Of a stretch of DNA of 64,000 nucleotides, positions 12,401 through 24,479 are shown one piece after another. Where the stretch lies: positions 179,955,411 through 180,019,410 of the forward strand of contig OY294068.1 in the NCBI GenBank assembly GCA_958510875.1, given 5' to 3'. The position numbers were made by a program, and so were the translations under genes. The notes beneath the pieces are model-generated. The model ran no database searches, had not been told where the DNA came from, and saw only the letters and a program-made list of their open reading frames with translations. The stretch comes from Endomychus coccineus. Its lineage: Eukaryota > Arthropoda > Insecta > Coleoptera > Endomychidae. Each line of letters opens with the position of its first letter. Positions within the stretch are counted from its first letter, which is position 1.

Positions 12401-15400
12401 ATCTTCTTGATCGATGAACCATCCAGCTATCTCTCTTTGTTCCAACGCCGACAACGATGAGTCGTGTTTGATCCCTACCTGATTTCCCTCGATAGAGCTA
12501 CCATATATGTTGAATCCAAACTGCTTAAAACTTATGCCAGCACCTTTATTATTCGAAAATTCGGAATTTTTGACGGTATTAACGGAATCGTCGGTGTAGA
12601 TATCCGAGTATATGATCCCCAGGCCATCGTGATAGTTGTTTGAGATTTTTATGTTTTCGAAATTTTGACGTGCAAAGTCTAACTGTACTGCAGGCTTGAA
12701 AGTACTGGTTGCATAATCTAATAATCCCGATTGCTCGACAGTTAAATACTGGATGTTACTTCTTTCTGCCAAACCGGAGAATCTTACACCTGCCCAAGAA
12801 CTTTTGTAACATTTGATACCAACATCGTTGTCGTGGGTGCAAGAGTTTTCGAAATCAGCGATATTTTCGGATTTGCATTTTGTTACATCAATGTCGACAT
12901 CATCGCATCGCACATTCGACAATAATACCTTTTCCGTTGTTCCTCCATCAGGTATTTCGCTTCTTTCCAAATGCCAGTCGTTGGGATTTAGCACAAAACC
13001 GAGTTGTTGACATACCAAAGCCGCGTTTTCCCTAGTCCATCCGTAATCACAAACGGTACCCCATTCGTTTTTTATTTTCATTTGTAACCGACCGACTGTT
13101 TCAGTGTTTCCTCCTAATAATCTTATGGGACCCGTTGGTTCTAATTTAACTATTTCCGTTGCCATTTCGAAATTTTCTGTGTCGTTGTCCGCAACGTGAT
13201 TTATTTCTTCTTTCAACGTAAATTTTATACTATCCGGTTCTATTCCCCTGGCTTCGAGTCGCCCACCAACCATCATTCCGATAGACGGCGGGAAGCGTAA
13301 ACTGACACCAGGTTCCAAAGTTAATTTTCCTCCTGGCCTAATGTTGATGTCTTTCTCTACTATATATTCACCTTTGGCGAGGAATTCTTCACCCTCTATC
13401 TCGCCACCGATTTTATTAGAGTTGAAGGTTGAAAATGTTGGGACGTAAGTCTGTATTGTTCCGTATTTATTAGTGAGGGTATTAGAGTTGTGCAGAAGAA
13501 ACGGTATGAACGTAATTTTTGCCAAGTTGTACCTATCGCTTCTGTGAAATATTCTCTGGAATATAACATCGTCACGCCCAGATCCTAACCAATTGTACGT
13601 GCAATTGATGAATTTGCTTTGGTCTTCAAGTTGACTGCCGATTTCGTACTTTGAGTCTGGATTTTCTATTATATTCCTGTATATTCTAACGTTGTCGGAA
13701 CCAATTACGACTGGAGCAGCTACTCTACTACGCGGATTCAAGTTCGACACAGAACCATCTTCTGGTTGGAACGGTTCTGTTATTTTATTGTTCTTGACGA
13801 AATTCCGAGTGAAAAGTAAATTTTGTACTCGCGAATATGGAGAAAGCGCTAGATTGACCACAAATATCCCGGCATTATTGAGGAAATAGTTTTGTTCTAA
13901 TATTATATCTGCCGGTAATGTATTGAATTGTTCTAAAGGCTTGTTTTTAATCAATACACTTCCAAAACTCCCTTGTCGGAAATGATTATATTCTATTTTC
14001 GCTTTAATATTCACAGCCGGTGTAATTCGTAACGCTATCCTTTCGTTTCCTTGAAAACTATTATGACCGATTTGGAGATCCGTAGAGGTGTTAGTGTCAG
14101 TCCAGCATGACAATATTTCCAATGCGTCACTCAAGCTGCTTCTGAAGGTGTTTGCGGTAAAATTGAATAGCGATGGACCACAGAAGTTTCCATGCAGCAC
14201 TCCGGTATCGATATTTTTGTAGATTTCGGAGTATTGTAATACGGTTGATTGATTAGCGAATACGTATTCTGTTTCTTTGGTTAGATTGAGCCATATAGCC
14301 AATCCGTAACCTTGATTCGAGCTTATAGTCGTATGCGAGATGTTTCGATTCCCTCCAGTGTAAGTTATATTGATACCATCGCCCTTGTTATAGGATATCG
14401 TACTGTGTGTAATGTTAATGTCACCAACGCCACTAGTTACGTGTATACCAGCTACATGTTCGTTCTTGGATACTGACGTTTTGTGGATGTGAACTTGCGA
14501 CCTCAAATTGTCAACAGCGATGCCTCTTCCTACATTATCTGCAACATCAGAACTAGAGACGTTCAAATCGTATGCTTTCTGAGTTCCTGATAACAAACGC
14601 AAGAAAATCACCGTGGTTATTTTTGGGTCAGCCCTAAATTTGATGTATATCTGATTCCCAGTGCTGGTCAAAGATTGGGGCCTAGTATTATTTCTGATCA
14701 CAAACAATTTCAATAATCTGTTATTTGTACTCGATCCGTCGAATACTTCGATAGAGGCACTTTCGTTTCTGTCGGTTACAGCCCTTATTATGTGTAAAGT
14801 AATGACTTTGCCGAATCTTGTCGAAAAAACTTTGTCACATATTTTCTCTCTATTGAGGTAGAATGTTTGTTCTGCGAACATTTGAATAGGGAACGTTTGA
14901 CTCAATGACGTAGCGATGTTACAAAAATCTTCATAACCTAATTTATCTAGACGTTCGTCCGGTCTTTCTTCTCCTCGAACGAAGCGCACGCCATCTCCGC
15001 CATTTTCGTTGATAACACATTTGTTGATATGTGCCAAACCAAAACTCGAGTTGACGAACACGCCATATCCTCTGTTGTTTCTAATGATGCAGTTGTTAAT
15101 TGTGATAGGTGCGTTCGATGTCGTTATATTGATGCCGTTGTAGGCGGAATTGATGATTTCCACGTTTTCGAGGATTGGGGAAACCCCTACGACGTGCACG
15201 CTACTGGTCGCATTCTGATCCCTACCCGCGCCAGCGTACATAATTTGAACGTATTCTATTTTCGAGAAAGAGGTAGGTAGATATAGAGTATTCGCTAGAG
15301 TTAGTGTTTTCTCATATTTGGCGTATTCGAAACGCAATCCCCTCCAGTAGGGCATTGGTCGGTCATGTCTTGGCAAGCATTGTATGGCAAGATCCGGATG

Positions 15401-15596
15401 ATAATCGCAGAATCCGGATCCCATCTGTCTGGATTTCCATTTGCAGTCTAATAGAGAGCTTTCGAGTCCTGAGCATCGGGGTTCTTCGTAGAGGAGTCGA
15501 GGTTTTAAAGGCATCTCTCTGTTGAACCAGTTGAAGAATGATCCACCTTGAAAGCCAAGCTGTCGGCAAGCTGTTTCCATGTCTGCCACTGTCCAA
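9466..15596 (-). CDS. bark: bark (Anakonda) exon 3, main extracellular exon
   Basis: A single 6131-nt open exon encoding residues 149 (split codon) to 2193 of an epithelial adhesion protein. In Drosophila, Bark/Anakonda organises tricellular junctions and helps localise Gliotactin. Domains in order: the rest of SRCR domain 1 (to about residue 223, CRQLGFQGG and a Cys-rich tail); beta-helix repeats rich in NN-G-GI; a CUB-like domain (about 372-488); more beta-helix; a GGEI...GGKLTLEPGV beta-sandwich-like start; SRCR 2 (about 973-1080, WGTVCDYGWT, CQQLGF); a long beta-helix; a third GGQL...TLTIYPDV segment; SRCR 3 (about 1798-1922, VVCRELGF); beta-helix; and a second CUB-like domain (about 2068-2180). 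Many NxS/T sites suggest N-glycosylation. The acceptor is tacag before 15596 and the donor gtaag follows 9466. The frame is intact throughout. Confidence 0.95.
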
Positions 15597-17995
15597 CTGT
15601 AATGAATTAGAGAAATATCTATAAAATGTGATAATGTTGATAATATTAAGTGTGTAGTTTATTTTGTCTTATCCTTGCTTTTTGTCAACAAAATGAACCC
15701 ACAAGCCATGCCTACCGTACATAGCCGTGCACAGAAGAAGCTAATCGGCGCTATACTGAGATAATAAAAAATTGAAAACCACTTTGCTGACTTTGGTACT
15801 GTTGCCGAAATCACAAATGTGGAAAACTTAAAAAATTTGGCTGTTTTTGAAAACGCTGTAAGTTTGGTGTCATGAAAGAAAAATTTACTTAATTGCTCAA
15901 AATGTTTGGTTCTCTATAAATAATTTATAATCAGCTATCGGCTGTGCAGAGTTTTTTATTCTTGCCATCCTCTCCCTTTCATTTAGGCCCTTGATGAATT
16001 AGGTTAATTAAAAATTTCGTTATTATTAAAAAGAGTCACATAACTTTTAAAATGAGATATATTTTGTAACGGTCTTTTACCCACACTCCCTATTATACTC
16101 TGTACGTCAAGCAATTTTTCTTTCAAATCAATCCTGATCGAGTTATTAAGGATTTCGTGCGTTTATTAGTGATAAATGTGTAATAGGAATTGTGGTGTGT
16201 TGTCGGTAAAAATCGGTAAAAATACCTTTTGCAAAATATGTCCCATTTTATAAGTCTCTTTTTAACAATGGTAAAATATCTAATAAATTTAATTGGCTTG
16301 AATAAAAGAAAAAGGGTGGTAAGAATAAAAAAAAATTATCATCGAATTCGAATATAATTTCAATTTTCGTTGCATGACACCAAATTTACAACGGTCTAAG
16401 AATACGCTTAAAACAGCCAAATTGGTTCAGTTTTTCGACAATTGCAGATTTTTGCTACAGATCTAATGTCAGCGAAGTTATTTTTCATTCATTACACACA
16501 TTAATGAATAATTCTACACAATTTTCAACCTTTTTTCTTATTATCAAAATGACCGTAAAACATTTCTCGCCTCTTAACGCCTGAAGCTTTCCATTTTCGT
16601 GGATTGCTGACAAAAAACATTCATTGATTTTTATTGAACTCGATATAGCGCCGAAGAAATTACTCTGCGTGCGATTGGCTGATGGGAGTAGTCTCTACCA
16701 CTTTCTCATAATTGCTGAAAAAAGTGAAACAAGACTTATCGATCGGAGAATTCCTTGCTGCTTTCCTTCGATTTATGAGTAGACGTGGTTATCCTTGCGA
16801 TATTTATAGCGATAATGACACCAACTTTATCAGCGCAAAGAATGAGTTGAAGGAAGTTTCAATATTCCTCAAAAGTCATCACTACCAGGTTGCAAACGCT
16901 CTATCAAATCATGATACTAACTGGCATCTAATACCACCAAAGGAGCCTCAAAAGAGGGGTCTATTGGAGTCAAATATGGAGTCCATGAAAATAATTTAAA
17001 GAAAGTTCTAGGCAATTCTCACTAAACTTTGTCGGAAATGTACAGTCCAAGTCCTTACCCCTGTTCACTTCCTTATCGGAGAGCATTTAACAGCATTTCC
17101 AGAGTACCAACTCCGAAAAATTCCGCTGAACCGCTTGTCCAGGTAGAAAGTGGTCGAGAGACTTCTTAAGCATTATTGGTCCCGATGGACATGAGAGTAC
17201 TTGATCTATCTACAAAAATCTCACCAAATGGTATCGCAACGAGCCCAGTCCAAACCTCATGGGAGCCATGGTGATTCTTGTTGAAGACAACTTGCCACCT
17301 CTATCATAGAAAATGGGAAGAATTTGCGATGTCTACCCTGGGATGAATATACCAGTCATCAGCATGAAGACTGCTCAGGGGCTCGTTACAGGTTCCTTGG
17401 GTAGGTGTGCCTCTTACCCATACAGGACAAATTGCGGTAAAGTGATAGTGACAGTGCTTAGGAGTTGGAATGGTGAGCCGATAACCGAAGTGGTATACGA
17501 CTGTATATCTTGTACATTCATTGGTGTTCATACATTTTTCACTATTTCCCAACTTTTAATTTATTCTTTGTATCATTGTCTTCTATATGTTTATTATGCA
17601 TAGGTTTATTATTATTACGGCAGCGCAACATTGTCTTATTATTTGTATATGAGTTGTTGAAACTTAGTAGCTTCATAATGGGATTGCTATTTCATCTTGG
17701 AACCTCCTGTAAGGAGATTGTACAGTGCGACAAGGTAACAGGTATCAGGATGTTGTAGAGAACATGATTTCAGCAAACATGGTACAAAAAATGTACCCCT
17801 CAATAAATATTCTTAACTTGATTCACATTTTTGTATTCTGTTAAGCTCAAATTATATTCATGGATTACGTTCGATGTATTCAATTCCTTTCCTTGTTTTA
17901 GTTCTGAAAAATCTAGGTACTATGTATCGTTTTGGCCTGATTTACTTTTTACAGAATATAAAATTAACTAAATACAGATGTTCATATCTACTTAC
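15597..17995 (-). other. bark: bark intron 2
   Basis: A 2.4-kb intron with donor gtaag at 17995-17991 and acceptor ag at 15598-15597. It contains a BEL/Pao integrase remnant (16690-17425, plus strand). I see nothing recognisable in 15600-16650 or 17430-17990, which are AT-rich. Confidence 0.85.
16690..17425 (+). mobile_element. BEL/Pao LTR retrotransposon integrase remnant
   Basis: The translated fragment DLSIGEFLAAFLRFMSRRGY, then YSDNDTNFISAKNELKE, WHLIPPKEPQ and GLLESNMESMKI (16712-16999) matches the integrase core of BEL/Pao elements. SDN-TNF carries a catalytic Asp, and the Glu of GLLE aligns with the third catalytic residue. After a stop and a frameshift, pieces such as LTPVHFLIGEHL, HYWSRW and, at about 17313-17420, MGRICDVYPG-VKTAQGL match the usual C-terminal region. 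I see no LTRs, gag or reverse transcriptase. It is antisense within bark intron 2. Confidence 0.82.
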
Positions 17996-18159
17996 TATCT
18001 GGAATTCGTGCAAACACTCCACCATTCTCCTTTATGTTTGAGTTCAATTCTGCCAGCTAGAATCGTTGGACCGTCAACTAACCGGATGTCGGGCAACGTT
18101 ATGGCTTTTGCAGAATTTTCCTCTGCTGTCGTTAAAATAATTCGTTCGTCTTCAGTTCC
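17996..18159 (-). CDS. bark: bark (Anakonda) exon 2, start of first SRCR domain
   Basis: A 164-nt exon (54 codons plus two bases) found by reading the minus strand for the missing N-terminal half of SRCR domain 1. The acceptor is ttttctag before GGAACTGAAG and the donor is ta/gtaagt. It begins in phase 0, matching the end of exon 1. Its two trailing bases (TA) join T from exon 3 to give Tyr in CTNSRY-WTVADM. It encodes residues 95-149, including DIRLVDGPTILAGRIEL and EWWSVCTNSR, the typical SRCR opening. It is too short to find by open-reading-frame length, but frame, splice sites and domain logic all agree. Confidence 0.9.
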
Positions 18160-18289
18160 CTAGAAAATAATGAGCGCTATGAGTGCTGTACCGTTGTATA
18201 TATTTAATGAAATCTATATGATATTGTTGGAATCTCTCCATCCGCGAAAACAATTAAATGGAAATTGTTATGAAATCAATGATATAGTA

Positions 18290-18660
18290 TACTACAAAAC
18301 CCGATCGCAAAATGTGTACATTGAAAGTTTTGTGCCTTTAGAGAAGAAGCAAAATGACTGTAAACCATTAATTAACATTTACATCATTAGCATGTTTTAC
18401 AACTTCCTCAAAATCAAAAGAGATGTAACAAATATTATAATGTGTGTGGATAATTGCATGACCAACAATAAATTATTTCCACTTCTTTTTTTGGGAATTC
18501 TGATAACCTTGAACTGAATAACTTTTCTTTTCATTATAACGTTGAATTGGTGATGAAACGGGCAAAGATTATTATCAATGAAGATTTTTTGAAAGCTGTG
18601 CGAAATGCTTCCCAATGGAAAGAGAACATTTTTAATTGGCAATATTATTCTTCCCAGTAT
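18290..18660 (+). pseudogene. Transposon-derived fragment, possibly DUF7869-like
   Basis: Plus-strand frames read KRDVTNIIMCVDNCMTNNK (about 18410-18475), then, after a stop and shift, FHYNVELVMKRAKIIINEDF and NIFNWQYY (about 18530-18650). The order VDNC-NK, then FH--VE--M--A, then DF--AV matches insect mobile-element proteins that carry a DUF7869-type RNase-H-like fold. It is broken and probably a relic. Confidence 0.4.
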
Positions 18661-19014
18661 AAACTCAACAGAGAGTAATTTTCCGTATAGGATCTTAAAG
18701 TATGAAATATAAAACTAATTTCGGTGAGGAATTTTTGGAAATAAATGTTTCAAACTCACAAGTTTCAAAATATAATGAATTACCAAAGTCTAAGATGCAG
18801 GTACAACAAAATAAAAGAAATATTTATAATGTATGGGGGCAATAATGAAAAATAGCTTAGAACAGGTTGTGCTAAGGTTATTTTCATAAAAACTAATTTC
18901 AGAATCAGCCGATATTGATTTACGCCATATAGGAGGGTAGTATACGCGGCCGAGTAAGTGGGTGGAGGTACTTTCGAATAGAAGTGGCAACAGCTCGATT
19001 TTACGCAAGTATTA

Positions 19015-19908
19015 TACAGGCTGTTTCAGTTTTTTCGTTCATAACGATAACTTCTGAAAATAATAGGGGTCTTCCATATAAAATTTTTCTCTAAATTTCT
19101 TCGTTTTCGAGAGACGGGTGTTGAAATTGAAAAAAAAATTTAGTTTTTTGCGAATATCTCCGGAACCGTTTATGGTACAGAAAACAGCTTTGTAAGCAAT
19201 CTTTACTCATAGTAAGTTATGTTTTGTGTGAAAAATTTTGTTTGTAGTCATAATTGGTGAAGATTTTGAAGGGGTAGTGGCTGTTTTTCTCCCCAACTTC
19301 TACGTCACTGGAAAAAGTACGGTTTTGAGATGCCCATTTGAACCGCCACACAAAAAAGGTACTCTTGGTCATAAGCTCTAAAGTTGACCGTTTTCGAGAA
19401 AAATCAACTTTTATATTGGAAAACATGGTCAATTTTATATTTGAATAAATGTTTAATTAGTAAGAGTTATGTTTTTCAACATAAAAGTTGATTTTTCTCG
19501 AAAACGGTCAACTTTAGAGCTTATGACCAGGACCTCTTTTGTGTAGAAAACATTGGCGGTTCAAATGGGAGTCACAAAACCGTACTTTTCCCAGTGGCTT
19601 AGAAGTTGCGGGGAAAAAAACCCACTACCCCTTCAAAATCTTCACCAATTATGACTAAAAAAAAAATTTTTTATCGTACAAAACATAGATTACTAGGAGT
19701 AGAAATTACTCACGAAAGTTGTTTTCTGCACTATGAACGGTTCCGGAGATTTTTGCAAAAAACTAATTTTTTTTTCAATTTCAACACCCTACCCTGTATC
19801 TCGAAAACGAAGTGATTTAGGGAAAAATTTCATATGAAAAACCCCTATTATTTTTAGAAGTTCTATCGTTTGCCGAAGTTATGAACAAAAAAACTGAAAC
19901 ACCCTGTA
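19015..19908. mobile_element. Foldback MITE with TA flanks and CAGG ends
   Basis: The element 19017-19906 is flanked by TA (19015-19016 and 19907-19908). Its outer ends are inverted repeats reading CAGGCTGTTTCAGTTTTTT on the left and CAGGGTGTTTCAGTTTTTT on the right (reverse complement). Almost the whole element is two inverted arms of about 420 bp (about 19017-19435 and 19478-19906) around a short centre. The CAGG-KTGTTTCA ends resemble the mariner-like element at 6302-8571, suggesting cross-mobilisation by an IS630/Tc1-type transposase. Small open frames inside are not genes. Confidence 0.88.
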
Positions 19909-20119
19909 GAACGAGAATTTCGGGTATGCGTGAATATTAATGATTTGAAATTATTAATGTCATGAGTAACACATTGCCAAGTTTTGCGTGAATATATTTT
20001 CTTCATTTACTTTACATTTAGCTTGGAAACGTATGATTTTTTTGTAATATCAAAATCTAATTACATCATCCATCGTATTGTGCAATAAATAGATTCTCAA
20101 ACTATTAAGTGATATATGT

Positions 20120-20395
20120 AAAAAAAATTAATATGTGATTCTATATCATATTTCCAACAAAAAAGCTTATTAATACATATTCCGTTTTTCAACGGTTAAG
20201 AAGTAATTCGCTATTTTCAATTTTTTTAATGAAAATATCACATTTACATTTCCAAAATATATTTACATAAAAAAATTGAAAATAGCGAATTACTTCTCAA
20301 CCGTTGAAAATATGTATTAAATAAACTTTTTTGATGGAAATGTGATATAGAATCCCATATTAAATGTTTTTAAATGTATCCTGATACACTCTGTA
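20120..20395. repeat. Foldback repeat
   Basis: An inverted repeat with arms about 20131-20236 and 20268-20365: ttcaacggttaagaagtaat on the left is answered by attacttctcaaccgttgaa on the right. The centre is AT-rich. Probably a small non-autonomous DNA element; the exact ends are unclear. Confidence 0.75.
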
Positions 20396-21340
20396 TTTAT
20401 TTTTAATGATCCCATAAGAGTCTATGTTATAAATGCCTCTTTAAACTTGTCTGGAAACATGTCTATCTATACCAACAGCCAAAAGTTGAAATCTATTAGG
20501 TGTCATAAAGAACAAAGAACATAACAAACTTTTGACTAGTAAAGTATTTCCTTGGAAATGAACTCAAAATCCTAAAAAGTAGGATATTATTTATTAGAGG
20601 CTGCTATAGGATGAATTTTTATAGAAAATGTGAAAACAAACTATGAAAAATTCGACCAATTTGACAGAAATGTAATGAATACTAAAATTTTATTCAAAAA
20701 CTTTACAAGCATGAGACCACCGTTTAAAATTAAATACAGTTTCAATAATTCCTATCCTACTATTTGAATTTTTTTAAATCGTTTGCAATTTCGTTGGAGA
20801 GTAACATCCATGAAATCATCTCGATACGGTACGTTGATTTAGAAAGTTTGAGATTTTACGAGCAAGATGACGATTCAAATATCAAGTCACTGTTGAGATT
20901 CCAATGTTGTTTTACAGTCGGTATAATTTGAATTCCTTAATTAACCAATCCGTCACGCATTGTGAGCGTAGGAGTCATTCCTTTTTTGCATCTCCACGCT
21001 CGGCGGAATTTTCTTCCGGTTACCGAAACTAAACGCTCTAATAAGAATTGTTATTAGAGCAAATATGTGTTGCTTAAGAGTACAGAAATGAAACGTCTTG
21101 ATTGAAACTGTTTGAAACTGCAAGCCGTGAGCGTAAATCTAGCCAGACGAGTGATTACTACGGTACTCTAGGTCAATGGCATGCACAAATAAAAGTTAAA
21201 CAATCCCTTTTTGCTGAAAGATACTTGTATAATTCTCAGTTGACTCCGTTTCGTAATGATGAAGTTGCCCGAAGCACTAATAATAATTCACATAGTTGAG
21301 TTATATAATTTAGCTTATGATAACAAGAATTAAATATAAA
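20396..21340. other. Intronic sequence without recognised features
   Basis: Part of bark intron 1. AT-rich, no coding match or repeat structure noticed. Confidence 0.5.
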
Positions 21341-22900
21341 ATGCTTATTATTTTCGTCTTTACGTTTCGGTCTCACGACCATCATTAGAAGACGAATAAC
21401 TGTATAAACGTGAATTCTTAAAACTAATTGTATCCATGTCGCCGACACGAACAGAAACACGAACAACCGAAACACATTAATGTTTTAGGTATATAAATTG
21501 AGAATCCGCTGCTAAGCAATATTATAAGCTCTATAAACAATTCGAATTATAGTTTGTAATACGACTAAAGAGCTGAACTAAAAATATAACGTTTGAGGAT
21601 TCACTTTCGAACCAGATGTTGAAGATTGATGAGGTAATAGAAAAAGGTTGTCACAGACCTTGTTAGAACTATTGTTTTCGAGAATTCTACCTAAAATATA
21701 CTTTTAACATTATAAAGACGCATGTAAGAATTTGCAAGGGCTTTAATTAATTAAATTAGTATAAATCTGACTTAATGACTGAATATCTGTTCTGTGATTT
21801 ACATACTTGGAGTCACGTTTTATGTAAATCATCTCCAGAATAGATCTTTTATAATAATTGGTTTCCTTAGTTAAAATATTAACATTTTTGTAATCGAATT
21901 GATGGTTATAATCAAAGCAGTGCTTAGCAAGGGAGGTGGTATTTTCTAAATTTTTGTTTCTTGTACTATACTTATAGCCACACATTATTTTTTGTAAATA
22001 TTGTTTAGAGATTCCCATCGCAACCTAAACAATTTAATTTGTACACTGTGTGGTTGGTATTATCTTTAGGTATTGAAGGTTTTAGATTTGAAAAATATTT
22101 CGCAACAGTTAGTAGGTTTATGCGCATCATTTATATCATACTTTTTTAAACATTTCTTAATTTTCTCTAAGGTCTCCGGAATGTATGGTATAGTTATATA
22201 ATTATCTGTAGTACCGTTTATGTTATTTATAATATGACGTTCCATTATAGATTTTGTTTATTCATTCTTTAATGATGGGATTGAAAAATGTTTTTGGGTA
22301 GCCATTCATTTCCAGGGTATTACGAACAATTTTTAAATTTTTGAGACGGTCCTCTGGGTGGGACAATTTAACCGCGCGATCTGTAAGGCTATTTATAACA
22401 CTTTTTTTCATAACTTGTTGGTGCAACGGAATTGAAGTGATAACGTTGAGACCAAACTTCTTTAGTAAACCACGAAGTTTTTATTTTTCCATCTGCATCA
22501 TGCCTAATGTTCATATCTAGGAAATTTATGTTTTTCTTCACTTCTATTTAAGAAGTAAATTAAAGCTTACAGTGGAAATTGTTGAATTTATCTATCACGT
22601 ATTAAATTTATCATTGGGAACACACATTAGGCAATCATCTACATACCGTTTAAAGAAAATTGGTTAAAAATCTAATGAATTTATTACAAATTCCTCTATT
22701 TCATAAGTAGGTTAGCAATAGTAGCTGAAATAGGACATCCCATTGCTGTGTCGAATATTTGCTCAAAACATTGCTCACCGTATTGAAAATTTAGATTTAT
22801 CTAGAGGTGTGTGGTTTTTAATCTCTGCCCAACGCTTTTAATGCTATTCAATGCTAAAACGACTGGTATATTTGATAACAAGAATATTTACTTCTTCTGT
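21340..22900 (-). mobile_element. Penelope-like element, copy 1 (degenerate)
   Basis: On the minus strand the order is reverse transcriptase then GIY-YIG endonuclease then a terminal ribozyme-like motif. RT pieces near 22700-22890 include GEQCFEQIFDTAMGCPISAT with a YVDD-type region just downstream, all frameshifted. The C-terminal endonuclease region at 21743-22018 is open (ISKQYLQK, TTSLAKHCFDYNHQFDYKNV, YYKRSILEMIYIKRD). The sequence is closely related to copy 2 at 26.6-27.8 kb and copy 3 at 29.0-29.6 kb. Stops and shifts show it is inactive. Confidence 0.85.
21353..21396 (-). ncRNA. Hammerhead-ribozyme-like motif (copy 1, mutated core)
   Basis: Minus strand: helix I strands UUCGUCUU and AAGACGAA pair perfectly and enclose CUAAUGA, then U, GGUC-GUGA-GACC (helix II), then GAAACGUA. 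This is the layout of a type I hammerhead with a minimal, palindromic helix III (ACGU). The core CUGAUGA carries G to A at its third position, which should abolish activity. It lies at the 3' end of a Penelope-like copy, and such elements are known to carry hammerheads. Confidence 0.72.
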
Positions 22901-23720
22901 TTCATATTCTACAATATTCGAGTCTAATTTTCACATGTACAAAGTCACGGTCGAAAGTTCTATTTATTATTGATTACATTGAGAAATCGTTCGACGAAAT
23001 GGTCATACATTTCATTTTATGGTTATTCGACGATATATTAATTCTTTCTCAGTTTTTCCCGCGGTTAGCGCTCTACTTGTGCGATGAATATTGTTGTTAG
23101 TTATTGCAATTCTTGATCAAAACAATGACGCAAATGCAGTAACTAACCTTGCATGCCTTCTATGAAACCTTTCACCATATTGCATTGTACCTGAGTATCG
23201 GTAATTCTTCTAATGAATCCATTGTATGCAATCTTACTTTTCTCATACTAAAAATAAGAAATTATAATAATAATTTGAGGTTGTCTTCTTTCGGGATACA
23301 TGTTCAGATACATTTCAGATGTCTTGGTACCGTTTCTATTGTTTTTTTAGTAGATTTTTATCCTATCGCCTGTTTCTTCATTGGTAAACTTCATTTTTAA
23401 CGACACAGTGCTTAACAAGGTATCAAAATACCATATTTACATGTGACATATTGAAAATCCAAGCCTACTGTGGTATAAAAACTTTTTCTTTAATATTTCT
23501 GATTTTTGGGACTACAAGGGTAACTTGTCATATATCTTTAAAAAGGAATGGAAGGAGCTATTCAAAACTGCAATCCAATATGGTTCCCATGAGGAAAACT
23601 AAGGTTGATAATGATGTAAAAAAACGAAACGCCAAAAGATGGAGGTCCAAAAGTTCTAATGAGAATGTATTTATAGATTTTTTGTAACCTTTGAAAAGTA
23701 CGAAAGATAAGTTCAATTAT
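22901..23720. other. Intronic sequence without recognised features
   Basis: Part of bark intron 1. No gene, RNA or clear repeat seen. Confidence 0.5.
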
Positions 23721-24319
23721 TTATTTATTTGACCGATAAACAGTGTTTATTCAATGTTTATAACAATTTGTTAATTAACAAATTAACAAAAATATCAAAA
23801 TTTCCTAAATATGCTAGATTTCGGATAACTTTAACTCACTAAATATGAATTTGATGTCCATTTTTCGATTATTTGCTAATATAATTAGTTAATAAACAAT
23901 TTGTTGAAAAAGGAATTAACAAAAAATAAAAGTTTTCTACATATTCTAGATTAGAGTCATTTTATTTTTTGGTTAATTTGTTTTCGAACAAATTGTTTCA
24001 TTAGCTAATTATATTAGCAGCTAATTGAAAAATGGACATCAAATTCATGTTTATTGAGTTAAAGTTATCCAAAAATTACACTAATATCGAATATTTAGAA
24101 AATTTTGACTTTTTTGTTAATTTGTTATTAACAACTTGTTCATTAATTAATTATGGTAACTAATTGAAATATGGACATTTAAATTCGTGTTTGAAAGGTT
24201 CAAATTATCTGAAAATAATTCTAATCTCGAATATTTAGGATATTTTTTTTGTTAATTTGTTAATTGACAAATTGTAATAAACATTGAATAAACACTGTTT
24301 ATCAGTCAAATAAATAAAA
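23721..24319. repeat. Large AT-rich foldback with internal subrepeats
   Basis: The outer arms ttatttgaccgataaacagt (left) and its inverse near 24295-24312 bound about 600 bp. Inside, a unit of about 130 bp built around aaattgWKWmatta, ggacatYaaattc and gaatatttag occurs about twice in each orientation (inverted copies about 23770-24000, direct copies about 24000-24270). The whole is therefore a palindrome of repeated units. Likely a non-autonomous foldback element. Confidence 0.78.
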
Positions 24320-24479
24320 AAAATACACTCTACCTGCTTAAAATTAATGGAAAATAACGCTTAAAAAATTTTTTTGCCACTATCTATTGTTTATTAACAA
24401 AATAAACAATTTGTCAAGGACCAAAAATGGTCTTTGATTTAGGTTTCAAGACGAATTTAATGAGGCCTCACAGATTAAC

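Noticed and set aside
17304..17758. Separate small genes after the BEL/Pao integrase
   Set aside because: The first part is the expected BEL/Pao C-terminal region; the remainder has no recognisable motif.
19217..19815. Short open frames in the 19-kb foldback
   Set aside because: They mirror each other across the palindrome and have no protein signature.
23149..23687. Two plus-strand open frames of 78-83 residues
   Set aside because: Random-looking composition, no domain, no splice context linking them to bark.
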